Assembly: GCF_001682855.1 (NCBI RefSeq)
Contig: NZ_MAQW01000012.1
Span: 930,001-994,000, forward strand
Source of the DNA: Bacillus sp. FJAT-27264
GTDB taxonomy: Bacteria; Bacillota; Bacilli; Paenibacillales; Paenibacillaceae
DNA length: 64,000 nucleotides
Direction of reading: 5' to 3'
Made by a program: the position numbers and the translations under genes. Of this stretch, positions 27,183 to 34,948 are shown piece by piece (position 1 is the stretch's first letter; each line of letters opens with the position of its first letter). Under the pieces are notes generated by a model that saw only the letters and a program-made list of their open reading frames with translations, was not told the DNA's origin and made no database searches.

Positions 27183-28793
27183 CTATAGCGCACGAAATAG
27201 TTGTTCCAGCTCCTGTAATAAATCGTAATGCCTATTGGCTGTATACTCCAAAATCGGTTCAGCCAGCCAGGCTTGCCCTGAAGTCTGATAAACATGACCA
27301 TTCCGGACGGCCTTCAGGTTCCACCAAAGTTCAGACCGCTGAAGCTGTTCCCACTTCATTAGCGATTGCCCATCCTTCATTACGTTAACTAGCAGCATAT
27401 CCGCTTCGAATGACGCGAGTTGCTCTGCTTCAACATATTCGGTAAATTCGATGTGTTCCGCACCCCTTGCACAATGGATCTGCAAATCATCGTACAAAAC
27501 CGTACCTGCACGTTTTCCCCAAACCTCGAATCCCCTTGGCAAGATATTTAGAATAAGCAGGCCACCTTGCCTGAACGAATAAGGAATAATCCCTCGGATG
27601 ACTTCAACTTTCTTGTCGTAGCGGACGAGCCAGCTCTTCGCTTCCTTATCCCGGTCCAGAAATTCGGCAGTCGATTGCAAATGCTCTCTCCAGCTTACAG
27701 AATGCCAGGGTAGGAACAATACAGGCGCTATCTGCCGGAGCTTCTCTTTCTCCTCATCAGGAACCATTTCGTCTAGTGCAACAATCCGGTCAGGCCTAGC
27801 CCTCCATAGGGCTTCTCGATTGAATTCGTAGTCATGTCCCAAAGGCACCTTAATGTCAAAACGGTATTTCTTGCGGTAATCATCGCTCCAGGTCTGATCG
27901 ATTGGAGCAGCGTACGGAATGATCTGCAAACTGAGCAGTTGCCCAATATTAGGCCAGCTATATGCAGCTACTTTGCAAATTCGATTAGCGGTGTAGATAC
28001 TTGGCGACATTCCAACATGCTTTTTAAACTGGCTGCTGAAATACTGGCGATCCCTATAACCGACATCTTCCGCTACTTTTTGCAGGGATTTCCCTTCATC
28101 CAGCAATCTTTTAGCCTGATTCGTACGCAGCTCTGTCAGATAATCCATGGCGCTTTGCCCGAATCGATCTTTAAATGACCGCATGAAATAATACCGGCTC
28201 ATACCGGCAAGCTCAGACAAGTGGTCGACCGTGATCCCTTCTCGAAAATGACCATTGATATACATGCGCACTTGATCCAGCGCAGCTTCGTGTTGGCCTT
28301 GGTTCTTGAACAACAGATGCAAAAGCTCCTGGAATCCCGCCTGACTGACAAAACGGTCCGCGGCATCGTCCGTATGCCAGTGAATGATTATTTTCTCACA
28401 GAGAGACAGTAGCAACGTATCTGCATTCACGCTCACCCGAGCCAAATCCGGCAGTATATGTCCCTGCTGAGCACCATATCTTTCAGGAGTATCCGTTTCT
28501 ACATGAAACTGATACAGCACTTGCTCCTCATCTGCGTCGTGAGCAGATTCCACTCGTTGTCCCGGCATCACGATATATACGGTATGCGGGGTTAGCGGGT
28601 ACAACATGCCGTTAATAACGATATTTCCCTGCCGTTTGGCAGCTACAATTAGCACATAAGTAGGAGCTGTTTCATACAACAGACGGTAGGTCGAACGCTC
28701 CGTTTCTCGGAAACAGTCCTCCAGCCTGATCCAGACGCGACTAAGCAGTTCTTTAAGTTGTGGCCCTTCTTCGCGTTCTTGAAGCGGAGTCAT
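27183..28793 (-). CDS. AraC regulator fused to siderophore-binding domain (second Btr-like)
   Basis: About 536 residues: N-terminal sensing domain (1-160), AraC helix-turn-helix pair about 180-275 (ITVDHLSELAGMSRYYFMRS, LQKVAEDVGYRDRQYFSSQF) and a C-terminal binding-protein-like domain (about 280-536; GTVLYDDLQIHCARGAEHIE, LKAVRNGHVYQTS). The domain order matches the first Btr-like gene, and the two regulators are diverged paralogues. GTG at 28799 and ATG at 28793 are in frame; AAGGAGG is best spaced for the ATG. It lies directly upstream of the second binding-protein gene and probably activates its weak promoter. Confidence 0.88.
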   Translation of the reverse strand: MTPLQEREEGPQLKELLSRVWIRLEDCFRETERSTYRLLYETAPTYVLIVAAKRQGNIVINGMLYPLTPHTVYIVMPGQRVESAHDADEEQVLYQFHVETDTPERYGAQQGHILPDLARVSVNADTLLLSLCEKIIIHWHTDDAADRFVSQAGFQELLHLLFKNQGQHEAALDQVRMYINGHFREGITVDHLSELAGMSRYYFMRSFKDRFGQSAMDYLTELRTNQAKRLLDEGKSLQKVAEDVGYRDRQYFSSQFKKHVGMSPSIYTANRICKVAAYSWPNIGQLLSLQIIPYAAPIDQTWSDDYRKKYRFDIKVPLGHDYEFNREALWRARPDRIVALDEMVPDEEKEKLRQIAPVLFLPWHSVSWREHLQSTAEFLDRDKEAKSWLVRYDKKVEVIRGIIPYSFRQGGLLILNILPRGFEVWGKRAGTVLYDDLQIHCARGAEHIEFTEYVEAEQLASFEADMLLVNVMKDGQSLMKWEQLQRSELWWNLKAVRNGHVYQTSGQAWLAEPILEYTANRHYDLLQELEQLFRAL

Positions 28794-28836
28794 CTCCACC
28801 CTCCTTATTTTCGTTATACCTGCTGTTCTAATTATG

Positions 28837-28879
28837 CAAAAAGCTCCTGAATTGTCGCAAGGACGAATTCAAGAGCTTA
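28837..28879 (-). terminator. Terminator of tRNA-Leu copy 2
   Basis: AATTCAAGAGCTT pairs with AAGCTCCTGAATT (one mismatch); the minus strand then reads TTTTTGC. Confidence 0.75.
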
Positions 28880-28895
28880 TTGATTACTAATTTGA

Positions 28896-28979
28896 TGCGG
28901 TCGAGAGGACTCGAACCTCCACAGTATTGCTACCACACGGACCTGAACCGTGCGCGTCTGCCAATTCCGCCACGACCGC
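28896..28979 (-). tRNA. tRNA-Leu(CAG), copy 2
   Basis: 84 nt, identical to copy 1 in every base of the mature sequence, with anticodon CAG, a long variable arm and no encoded CCA. The 5' flank (ACATAATAT) and promoter region also match copy 1, but the 3' flank and terminator differ. A remnant of a broken protein gene ends at its promoter. Confidence 0.97.
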
Positions 28980-29018
28980 ATATTATGTATGGTTCAAATT
29001 CAATCACCAATAAATAAG

Positions 29019-29047
29019 AACATACGCCTTTTTCGGATAAATTGCAA
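29019..29047 (-). promoter_or_regulatory. SigA-type promoter of tRNA-Leu copy 2
   Basis: Minus strand -35 TTGCAA (29042-29047), 17-bp spacer with GAAAAAGGCG as in copy 1, -10 TATGTT (29019-29024). Confidence 0.75.
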
Positions 29048-29059
29048 GACTTTTTTTCA

Positions 29060-29215
29060 GAAAAACCCCAGTCTGTAAAACGGCGTCCGTTGGCAAACGG
29101 AAGGTACCCCCATGCCAATGAAACGGAATGAACTGCTGAGGAACGCCCGGAAGAACACTGAGTCTTGGGCCGTATCGGTCAGCTCTACAGGGAACCAGCC
29201 AAGGGATCGTTCCCT
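29060..29215 (-). pseudogene. Remnant of a type 1 glutamine amidotransferase, frameshifted
   Basis: One minus-strand frame reads SLGWFPVELTDTAQDS. A different frame then continues VPQQFIPFHWHGGTFRLP. Joined, they match the C-terminal half of class I glutamine amidotransferase-like proteins, which carry a GWFPVEL motif and then a catalytic HWHGDTF-type motif. The frame changes near 29160. The nucleophile-Cys region is missing upstream, and the downstream end runs into the tRNA promoter. It is a degraded, non-functional copy. The rest of the stretch from 29215 to 29437 shows no gene. Confidence 0.65.
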
Positions 29216-29437
29216 CGTCATACACACCCATAGGGCCGTACAAAAGACAAGCATATCATAATTATGAGGGTTAAGAAGGCTCTGGTCTTCGTACAGTAAC
29301 GTTGTCGTAAGCTCATGTCCCTTGTTCTCGGCTCAAACGGCGATATGCTCCGGTGATTGGAACGGGACATGCTGCAAGCAATGAATATGCAGCTTCTCAC
29401 CTCATACTCTGTTATCTTCTCCAAGATCATTGTATCT

Positions 29438-29995
29438 TTAGTTCTTAGTCTCCACAAGACGCTGGATATCCAGACTTACTTCTTCCAGATCATCCGTAGG
29501 CTCATAGCGGTGCAGCACCTGGCCGTTGCGGTCAATGAGAAATTTGGTGAAATTCCACTTGATAGCATCCCCCACCAGCCATTCAGGGTGCTTGTCCATA
29601 ATCATCAGCTTCAAGAGCTTGGCCTGAATATCATCGGTATCGAATCCCTGGAACGGAGCCTCCTGTTTCAAGAACCGGAAGAGGGGGTCCGCCTCCTCGC
29701 CGTTCACATTGATTTTCGAGAAAATCGGGAATTGCACACCATAATTAATCCGGCAAAATGCGGCTGCCTCCTCGCCGGAGCCTGGCTCCTGTTCGGCAAA
29801 CTGATTACAAGGGAACCCCAGTATTTCAAAATCATCGTCTTGATACCGGTCATATATCCGCTGCAGATCATCGAATTGCGATGTGAACTGGCATTTGCTG
29901 GCTGTGTTCACGATCAGCAGTGCTTTTCCTGAGAATTGGGAGAGTGTCAAGACGTCCCCGTTAGCCTTGGTGGCCTCAAATTCATAAATACTCAT
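29438..29995 (-). CDS. gpx: Glutathione peroxidase-family thiol peroxidase
   Basis: 185 residues, a full-length GPx fold. Motifs: NTASKCQFTSQF with the peroxidatic Cys near residue 35, GFPCNQFAEQEPG with the conserved Gln near 70, and KWNFTKFLIDRNG with Trp and Asn near 148. It reduces hydroperoxides in the cytoplasm; bacterial members of this Cys type usually draw electrons from thioredoxin rather than glutathione. GGGGG lies 5 bases before the ATG. It is transcribed away from the divergent GntR gene and appears to be a single-gene unit. Confidence 0.93.
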   Translation of the reverse strand: MSIYEFEATKANGDVLTLSQFSGKALLIVNTASKCQFTSQFDDLQRIYDRYQDDDFEILGFPCNQFAEQEPGSGEEAAAFCRINYGVQFPIFSKINVNGEEADPLFRFLKQEAPFQGFDTDDIQAKLLKLMIMDKHPEWLVGDAIKWNFTKFLIDRNGQVLHRYEPTDDLEEVSLDIQRLVETKN

Positions 29996-30104
29996 TATAT
30001 CCCCCTGCCCTTTCCAAAATACGAATTAACATAATCAACTATGTTTTTAGTTATAATTCTTTTTAGGAATGCTGTCAATTAGCAATTTCCAATGATCAAT
30101 CCGT

Positions 30105-30132
30105 TTGATGTTCCAGCCGTGGGGGGTATAAT
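30105..30132 (+). promoter_or_regulatory. Promoter of the GntR gene
   Basis: -35 TTGATG (30105-30110), 16-bp spacer, -10 TATAAT (30127-30132); the start codon follows 34 bases later. Confidence 0.6.
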
Positions 30133-30165
30133 ATAACTAGAATACTATGAAATGGGGTTTACTTC

Positions 30166-31134
30166 ATGGCAGACTTTTTGCTGCAGGTCGATCACAAACT
30201 CACTTTTAATGTAAACACACAAATAAAAGAACAGCTTAAATGGCTGATCGGAATTGGACATATCGCTATCGGTGATATGCTTCCTTCGGCCAATCAACTG
30301 GCGGATGAACTTGGGCTTAACCGCAACACCATCAATTGGGTGTATACCCAACTGCGGGAAGAAGGCCTTGTCACCATGCAAAAAGGGCGCGGCACACAAG
30401 TCATAGACGGGCCGGCAGCACAGCAATTGCGCAAGGAACGCATCCCGATGCAGACCACTCTGGACAATGTGATTCAAGAGGCCCGGTCGGAGAATATCGA
30501 TCTGCAGCAGTTTTTCATGGCCAGTCTGGCGTATAGTTTATTGCACAATCCCCGTCCGGTGAATCGCCTTCGCATCCTTTTCATAGAGTGCAAAGGGCAT
30601 GATCACCTGTTCTACCGGCAGGCTATAGCTGAAGTCACCCAAGGAGAAGTCGAGACGGTCTTTCTTGAGGACTGGCATCTGCGTGAATCCGAAATCACCA
30701 AAGCCGTTAAACGCAATCATGTGATCGTTACTACCCTAAACCATGCCGAAGAGGTTAAAGCCCTGCTGTCACCCCACAGCAATAAAATCATAGTCATCGG
30801 GGCCACAGTGGACACCTCAACCCTGCTTGAGATTGCCCGGCTTCAGCACGGAGCTGCTGTAGCATTCGCTTGTCTGGGCAAGACGGGCGGCGAGTGGATG
30901 GCCAGCCGGGTGCAAGAAGCAGGCATTCAGCATCTCCATTACGAAATTATAGGCTGGAATGAAGGTGAACAGGCCCTAGATTCATATCAGCACCTGGATA
31001 AAATCTTCGCGTCCGCTGCGGTTTTCCCCGAGCTGAAGAGGCTCATTCCGGACAAAGTAGAGCTTTTTCCCATGTTGCTGGAGAAAAGCAGTGACAATCT
31101 CTTGCACGATATCTCTATGCCCGGGCATCCGTAA
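30166..31134 (+). CDS. GntR family transcriptional regulator
   Basis: 322 residues. The N-terminal winged helix is clear: QIKEQLKWLIGIGHIAIGDM, then LPSANQLADELGLNRNTINW and the wing LVTMQKGRGTQV. The C-terminal 220 residues form an alpha/beta region (LRILFIECKGHDHLFYRQA, KIIVIGATVDTSTLLEI) that may bind a ligand but matches no domain I can name. GGGG lies 8 bases before the ATG. There is no obvious target gene nearby, since the next gene in this direction is a remnant on the other strand. Confidence 0.85.
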   Translation: MADFLLQVDHKLTFNVNTQIKEQLKWLIGIGHIAIGDMLPSANQLADELGLNRNTINWVYTQLREEGLVTMQKGRGTQVIDGPAAQQLRKERIPMQTTLDNVIQEARSENIDLQQFFMASLAYSLLHNPRPVNRLRILFIECKGHDHLFYRQAIAEVTQGEVETVFLEDWHLRESEITKAVKRNHVIVTTLNHAEEVKALLSPHSNKIIVIGATVDTSTLLEIARLQHGAAVAFACLGKTGGEWMASRVQEAGIQHLHYEIIGWNEGEQALDSYQHLDKIFASAAVFPELKRLIPDKVELFPMLLEKSSDNLLHDISMPGHP

Positions 31135-31189
31135 AAATCAACCGAAGTTTATAGTTCTGTTTTTTACAAAATGCATCAATGATCTCCGC

Positions 31190-31222
31190 TATAACCGGTC
31201 CGCTTGCAAGGGCTGGTTATAG
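31190..31222 (+). other. Hairpin after the GntR gene
   Basis: CTATAACC pairs with GGTTATAG around a GC-rich loop. No T-run follows, so terminator function is uncertain. Confidence 0.4.
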
Positions 31223-31258
31223 TCGTAGCTGTAGATCAGGAAAGGCACAATCCATATC

Positions 31259-31504
31259 CTATGCAGGATTTTCGGCCTGCGGTGGACGCTTCAGCACGAA
31301 GTAAAACTGTACGCCCCCGCGGATATTTTGAACACCGTAGCCCCCTTCATGAAGCTGCATAATCTCTTTGACAGTGGACAGCTCCAGACTGATGCTACCG
31401 CTTTTGCGGTTTCTTGAGCCTTCGCCGCGATAAAACCGTTCCCAGATTGAAGCCTGCTGCTCATCCGGAATAGAATCCCCTTTATTTTCAGCAGCAACGT
31501 GAAC
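31259..31504 (-). pseudogene. Remnant of a sensor histidine kinase ATPase domain
   Basis: The minus-strand frame reads VAAENKGDSIPDEQ (N-box like), IWERFYRGEGSRNRK (F-box), then GSISLELSTVKEIMQLHEGG where a working kinase has a glycine-rich G2 box (GTGLGLxIVK). Only the last 80 or so residues of a HATPase_c domain remain, the nucleotide-binding glycines are lost, and there is no start. The frame extends upstream only because it reads through the aldo/keto reductase terminator. Confidence 0.65.
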
Positions 31505-31505
31505 C

Positions 31506-31552
31506 CAAAAAACCAGTCGCCTGTTCACTTCAGGCAACTGGTTTTTTGGGTT
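31506..31552 (-). terminator. Terminator of the aldo/keto reductase gene
   Basis: Long stem with ACCAGT/ACTGGT and GCCTG/CAGGC pairs and A/T-runs on both sides (AAAAAA, TTTTTT). Confidence 0.9.
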
Positions 31553-31581
31553 AGATCAGCCCCCGCAATAGAACCGCGGCC

Positions 31582-32562
31582 TCACTCTCCACTCTCCAGC
31601 CATACCGCCTGCGCTGGGGTTAAGCGCACATCTGCGGCTCCGCAACTGTCACGCAGGTGATTGAGCTTTGTGCCTCCGATAATCGGAAATACCGGGAAGG
31701 GCTGCGCAAGCAGATAAGCAAGAGCGATCTGATTGCCGCTTGCCCCGGTTTCGGCAGCCAGACGATTCACCCGGTCAAGCCGGTCAAAGCTGGCCTGGTT
31801 GAAATATTGCGTGGCCACTGTCCCCGAACTCCCTTGTCCATCCGGCTCTCCGTTTCGGGTGTAACGGCCGCCAAAAAATCCGTTGGCTTGCGAGGAAAAC
31901 GGAACGGCTGTCAATCCGTTAGCTTCATGGAAATGTCTCAGATCGTCATCCATGATCACAAGTGTCGGATCCCCTATAGCGTCTATGTTCGGCACAGCAA
32001 GATTCCATAGCGGCTGATTGGCACTGAAGGCTTCCAGACCATGCTCCGCAGCATAGCGTCGGGCTTCATCGATGCGGCCAAGATTCCAATTGGAACAGCC
32101 GAAAGCACGGATTTCCCCGCTCTTCTTCAGTTCGTTAAGCGTTTCCATAATTTCACCGACCGGACGATTCAGATCATCGCGGTGCAGCCAGTAGAGATCC
32201 ACGTAATCTGTCTGCAGATGCGTCAAGCTCTGCTCCAGATCAAAAACGATTTCCTGCGGCGACAGCCGGGGGGTGTCTATCGAATCGAAGAACGGGTGAC
32301 CTCCTTTGGTCGCAAGCACCAGCTTGTCACGATTGCCCCGCTCACGCATCCATCGCCCAAGCGTCTTCTCACTGGTGCTTTTTTCCCCTCCCAGCCAGTC
32401 CGCGTATACATTCGCAGTATCAAGAAAATTCCCGCCCAGTTCGAGATATAAATCCAGCAGGCCAAATGATTCTTCCCTGCAAACGCTGCCGCCCAATTCC
32501 GCTGTCCCCATACAGATTACGGTCGGGAACAGACCGGTTCCTGCCATTTCACGTGTTCTCAA
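31582..32562 (-). CDS. Aldo/keto reductase
   Basis: 326 residues, a TIM-barrel NADPH-dependent oxidoreductase. The catalytic tetrad is visible: FLDTANVYADW (Asp and Tyr, about 47-55), LVLATKGG (Lys, about 87) and DLYWLHRDD (His, about 127). The cofactor end carries IALAYLLAQPFPVFPIIGGTK. TTG at 32562 is the start because GGAGGG lies 6-7 bases upstream. The promoter has the 19-bp spacer and internal palindrome of MerR-family targets, so induction by aldehydes or electrophiles is plausible. The physiological substrate is unknown. Confidence 0.9.
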   Translation of the reverse strand: MRTREMAGTGLFPTVICMGTAELGGSVCREESFGLLDLYLELGGNFLDTANVYADWLGGEKSTSEKTLGRWMRERGNRDKLVLATKGGHPFFDSIDTPRLSPQEIVFDLEQSLTHLQTDYVDLYWLHRDDLNRPVGEIMETLNELKKSGEIRAFGCSNWNLGRIDEARRYAAEHGLEAFSANQPLWNLAVPNIDAIGDPTLVIMDDDLRHFHEANGLTAVPFSSQANGFFGGRYTRNGEPDGQGSSGTVATQYFNQASFDRLDRVNRLAAETGASGNQIALAYLLAQPFPVFPIIGGTKLNHLRDSCGAADVRLTPAQAVWLESGE

Positions 32563-32651
32563 GTGTAGCCCTCCTAGTCATTTACCGTGATAGTTGCGTA
32601 ATAGGACGATTATTATGGTCAGTATCAGACCACAGGGATGTTGCTGTATCC

Positions 32652-32682
32652 ATGTTAACGCTTATAGTTAGGTCTAAGTCAA
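32652..32682 (-). promoter_or_regulatory. MerR-type promoter of the aldo/keto reductase
   Basis: Minus strand -35 TTGACT (32677-32682) and -10 TAACAT (32652-32657) are 19 bp apart, too far for SigA alone. The spacer holds an imperfect palindrome (plus strand CTTATAG-TTAG-GTCTAAG, 32661-32678). This is the arrangement used by MerR-family activators such as AdhR. Confidence 0.65.
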
Positions 32683-32769
32683 GCTAAAATAAAGCACGCG
32701 AGCCCATAATAGCTGTACCGGCTCCGGTTAGGAACAGCAATCGATGTGGATAATTACTTTCTCAATGAC

Positions 32770-32816
32770 AAAAAAAGTTCGTAAATTGCTGCATGAGCAA
32801 ATTTACGAACTTTTTT
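32770..32816 (-). terminator. Terminator of tRNA-Leu copy 3
   Basis: Long stem AAAAAAGTTCGTAAATT / AATTTACGAACTTTTTT with one bulge, immediately 3' of the tRNA. Confidence 0.9.
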
Positions 32817-32832
32817 CAATTTAAAGCTGAGA

Positions 32833-32916
32833 TGCGGTCGAGAGGACTCGAACCTCCACAGTATTGCTACCACACGGACCTGAACCGTGCGCGTCTGCCA
32901 ATTCCGCCACGACCGC
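32833..32916 (-). tRNA. tRNA-Leu(CAG), copy 3
   Basis: 84 nt, identical to copies 1 and 2. The promoter is different from theirs and the terminator is unique, so only the tRNA body and the AATAT 5' flank are shared. Confidence 0.97.
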
Positions 32917-32953
32917 ATATTATAAAGTCCACATTTTCTTGGACACAAGTAGT

Positions 32954-32983
32954 ATCTTATCATGCGAATATGTTCATCGTCAA
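32954..32983 (-). promoter_or_regulatory. Promoter of tRNA-Leu copy 3
   Basis: Minus strand -35 TTGACG (32978-32983), 18-bp spacer, -10 TAAGAT (32954-32959). Confidence 0.65.
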
Positions 32984-33028
32984 CTACTTTTTCAAAAATA
33001 CTATCACCCAACATTTTCTGTATAATTA

Positions 33029-33058
33029 TTGCTTTTATTAGCGGGAAAGATGTATAAT
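33029..33058 (+). promoter_or_regulatory. Promoter of the 33099 gene
   Basis: -35 TTGCTT (33029-33034), 18-bp spacer, -10 TATAAT (33053-33058). Confidence 0.6.
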
Positions 33059-33098
33059 GAGAACAAAGGTTCGCATACTATAAATGAGGTGATTTATA

Positions 33099-33545
33099 AT
33101 GGCGACTACTAAGAGTAACATCTCCAACCTAACCGAAGAAATTACCAAAGATGAACTGTCCCTTGTCAGAAGCTACCTGCTGCTAACATTTATCCATAAA
33201 GTATTTGAACGTGATTGCCGGGTTATCGGCAAGAGCGGGCTGTTCAAGACACCTCAGCTCTATATAGAGCTGGTATCCGGTGGTGCCAAGAAGGCCTCGT
33301 TGATGTTACAGGAGGTGAATCGTGAGCTGACTTCCCGCCATTTGAAGATCAGCACCGTCCGTCAGGATCAATGTGGTGTAGAAGCACAATACAATTGTAG
33401 AGGGTATATCGGGGAGATGAATATTCTCTGGCCCGGTTTCCGCAGAGAGATGATGCTTCGTATGCGTGCCTATCTCGGCCTTCCTACGGACTCCTCCATT
33501 CTCTCCAAGGAAGAAAGTGTGGTGCAGTTGGCTTTATCTATATAA
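33099..33545 (+). CDS. Hypothetical protein, 148 residues
   Basis: A soluble protein without signal peptide or membrane helix. GAGGTG lies 7 bases before the ATG and a clean promoter precedes it, so it is a real gene. The N-terminal half is alpha-helical (LSLVRSYLLLTFIHKVFERD). The middle has a beta region with two Cys (QDQCGVEAQYNCRGYIGEMN). The C terminus has an Arg/Met helix (FRREMMLRMRAYLGL). I do not recognise the family and propose no function. A hairpin terminator follows. Confidence 0.7.
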   Translation: MATTKSNISNLTEEITKDELSLVRSYLLLTFIHKVFERDCRVIGKSGLFKTPQLYIELVSGGAKKASLMLQEVNRELTSRHLKISTVRQDQCGVEAQYNCRGYIGEMNILWPGFRREMMLRMRAYLGLPTDSSILSKEESVVQLALSI

Positions 33546-33571
33546 TCTCCGTGGAATTCCTCGGAACACAG

Positions 33572-33610
33572 AACAGCTCCCTGCCAGAATGAATGGCCAG
33601 GGAGCTGTTT
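33572..33610 (+). terminator. Terminator after the 33099 gene
   Basis: AACAGCTCCCTG pairs with CAGGGAGCTGTT; the T-run is short, and the stem could serve the convergent gene too. Confidence 0.7.
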
Positions 33611-33623
33611 AGGTAATGCATTA

Positions 33624-33842
33624 CTATATATTATCGGGATCTCTTCTCGGTTCTTTGGCAGGCTGAATCAAGTAATTCCGATCAAGCTTGACCACATTTC
33701 TGTTCGGGCGGCGAATCATCACTTGAGACTCGTCCCATGCCAGTACGATTCCTCTAATGTCGTTGCTGGCAATGCCGTCGCGTACCACTCGTACCTTCTC
33801 ACCCGATATACGGTAGGCATTTAGCTGTTCATCGCTAATCAT
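33624..33842 (-). CDS. Small hypothetical protein, 72 residues
   Basis: A basic, beta-rich protein (VRVVRDGIASNDIRGIVLAW, VMIRRPNRNVVKLDRNYLIQ) that looks like a small SH3- or Sm-like barrel and could bind nucleic acid. That is a guess from pattern only. Of two in-frame Met codons, the one at 33842 has GGGAG at about 7 bases and is preferred over 33848. It is monocistronic, and no neighbour hints at a function. Confidence 0.65.
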   Translation of the reverse strand: MISDEQLNAYRISGEKVRVVRDGIASNDIRGIVLAWDESQVMIRRPNRNVVKLDRNYLIQPAKEPRRDPDNI

Positions 33843-33885
33843 GATCATGCTCCCTTCTACTATAGCTTATCCGAATTCCTCTCAT

Positions 33886-33918
33886 AACAAAGACCCAAAT
33901 GAGAATTCACTTGGGTCT
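33886..33918 (-). terminator. Terminator of the 33954 gene
   Basis: Stem AGACCCAA / TTGGGTCT with a 12-base loop; minus strand continues TTGTT. Confidence 0.75.
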
Positions 33919-33953
33919 CTTGATCGTAAATCCGTTATTCCTGTGTCTGTTCC

Positions 33954-34271
33954 TTATATCAGCGCTTCATTCTTCTCAAACCAGAAATCGAGAACTTTAG
34001 CGGACATCACACGTTGTTCCAAATACTCTATCTGATTCGCCGTAAACTTCTCTCTCCAGGCGTACGTCAGTTCTTCACACAAGCTTGTAATGGTCAACAG
34101 CTCTGACCAAGCTACATAGCGTTTGTACCAAAAAAACTGAGGATGTTCAATCATATAGGGGTACAGATCGTCAAACTCCGTATGTTTGCAGTCCAGCGCA
34201 CGCTCGAAGTGATCCTTGGCCTCGGTTAATTTATCAATAAAAAATTGCTCTGTCACCGGTTCTTTCCCCAT
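33954..34271 (-). CDS. Hypothetical protein, 105 residues
   Basis: An all-helical, acidic and aromatic-rich soluble protein (FEDLYPYMIEHP-like FDDLYPYMIEHPQFFWYKRY in the middle). GGAGAGGAGG lies 7 bases before the ATG. A promoter with -35 TTTTCA (34326-34331) and -10 TATAAT (34303-34308), 17 bp apart, precedes it, and a terminator follows. It is therefore a single-gene unit. No family was recognised. Confidence 0.7.
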   Translation of the reverse strand: MGKEPVTEQFFIDKLTEAKDHFERALDCKHTEFDDLYPYMIEHPQFFWYKRYVAWSELLTITSLCEELTYAWREKFTANQIEYLEQRVMSAKVLDFWFEKNEALI

Positions 34272-34375
34272 TGTGACGCCTCCTCTCCTATGTCTAAGCT
34301 TTATTATAAAGGAAAAATCTTAGGGTGAAAAGAAGTTGTTTGGAAAATAGGCTTGTGTTTTCTTTCCACTGCCCT

Positions 34376-34948
34376 TTAGTCTTCGAAGACAACCGTTCCT
34401 TCATTTAAGGAGGAGATCCGGACTAGGGATTCCAGACGGATACCTTGTTCGCGGATGGTACGCGCGCCTGCCTGGAAGCTCTTCTCCACAACGACTCCAA
34501 GGCCAACCAATTCTGCACCGGAACGTTGAATAATTTTGATCAACCCCCGCGCTGCATCTCCATTCGCAATGATATCATCAATGAACAGAATCTTATCCTC
34601 CGGAGAAACAAATTGACGGGAAAGCATAATGTCCGTAACAATTCCCTTGGTAAACGAAGGGACTCTCTCACACAGCGCATCGGGATCGGCCAGCAGTGTT
34701 TTTTTGCGGCGTGCAAAGACGAGTGGCACATTCATAACCAGGGCGGTGGCAAATGCCACGGCAATTCCGGAGGATTCCACGGTTACTATACGAGTAATCC
34801 CGCTATCGCTAAATCTCCGGGCAAACTCCCGTCCCATCTCCATCGTCAGCTCAGGATCTACCTGATGATTCAATAGCGCATCCAGCTTAAGCACCTGATC
34901 CGAAACGACGATACCTTCCTCCAAAATCCGCTTTTTCAACACTTCCAT
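34376..34948 (-). CDS. xpt: Xanthine phosphoribosyltransferase
   Basis: 190 residues, colinear with B. subtilis Xpt: MEVLKKRILEEGIVVSDQVL at the N terminus, TVESSGIAVAFATAL, the PRPP loop ILFIDDIIANGDAARGLI near residue 125, and VVVEKSFQAGA. It converts xanthine and PRPP to XMP in purine salvage. The longer frame to 34969 includes the ribosome binding site (GGAGG), so the Met at 34948 is the start, 9 bases from it. The leader (34949 to about 35090) lacks the conserved TTTCTACC core of purine riboswitches, which control xpt in B. subtilis. Confidence 0.95.
   Translation of the reverse strand: MEVLKKRILEEGIVVSDQVLKLDALLNHQVDPELTMEMGREFARRFSDSGITRIVTVESSGIAVAFATALVMNVPLVFARRKKTLLADPDALCERVPSFTKGIVTDIMLSRQFVSPEDKILFIDDIIANGDAARGLIKIIQRSGAELVGLGVVVEKSFQAGARTIREQGIRLESLVRISSLNEGTVVFED

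Noticed and set aside
29218..29457. Minus-strand 79-codon frame upstream of the amidotransferase remnant
   Set aside because: No ribosome binding site, overlaps the end of the peroxidase gene in another frame, and no family resemblance.
31505..31537. N-terminal extension of the kinase remnant with a Met start at 31537
   Set aside because: The first dozen codons are the aldo/keto reductase terminator hairpin read through; it is not coding.
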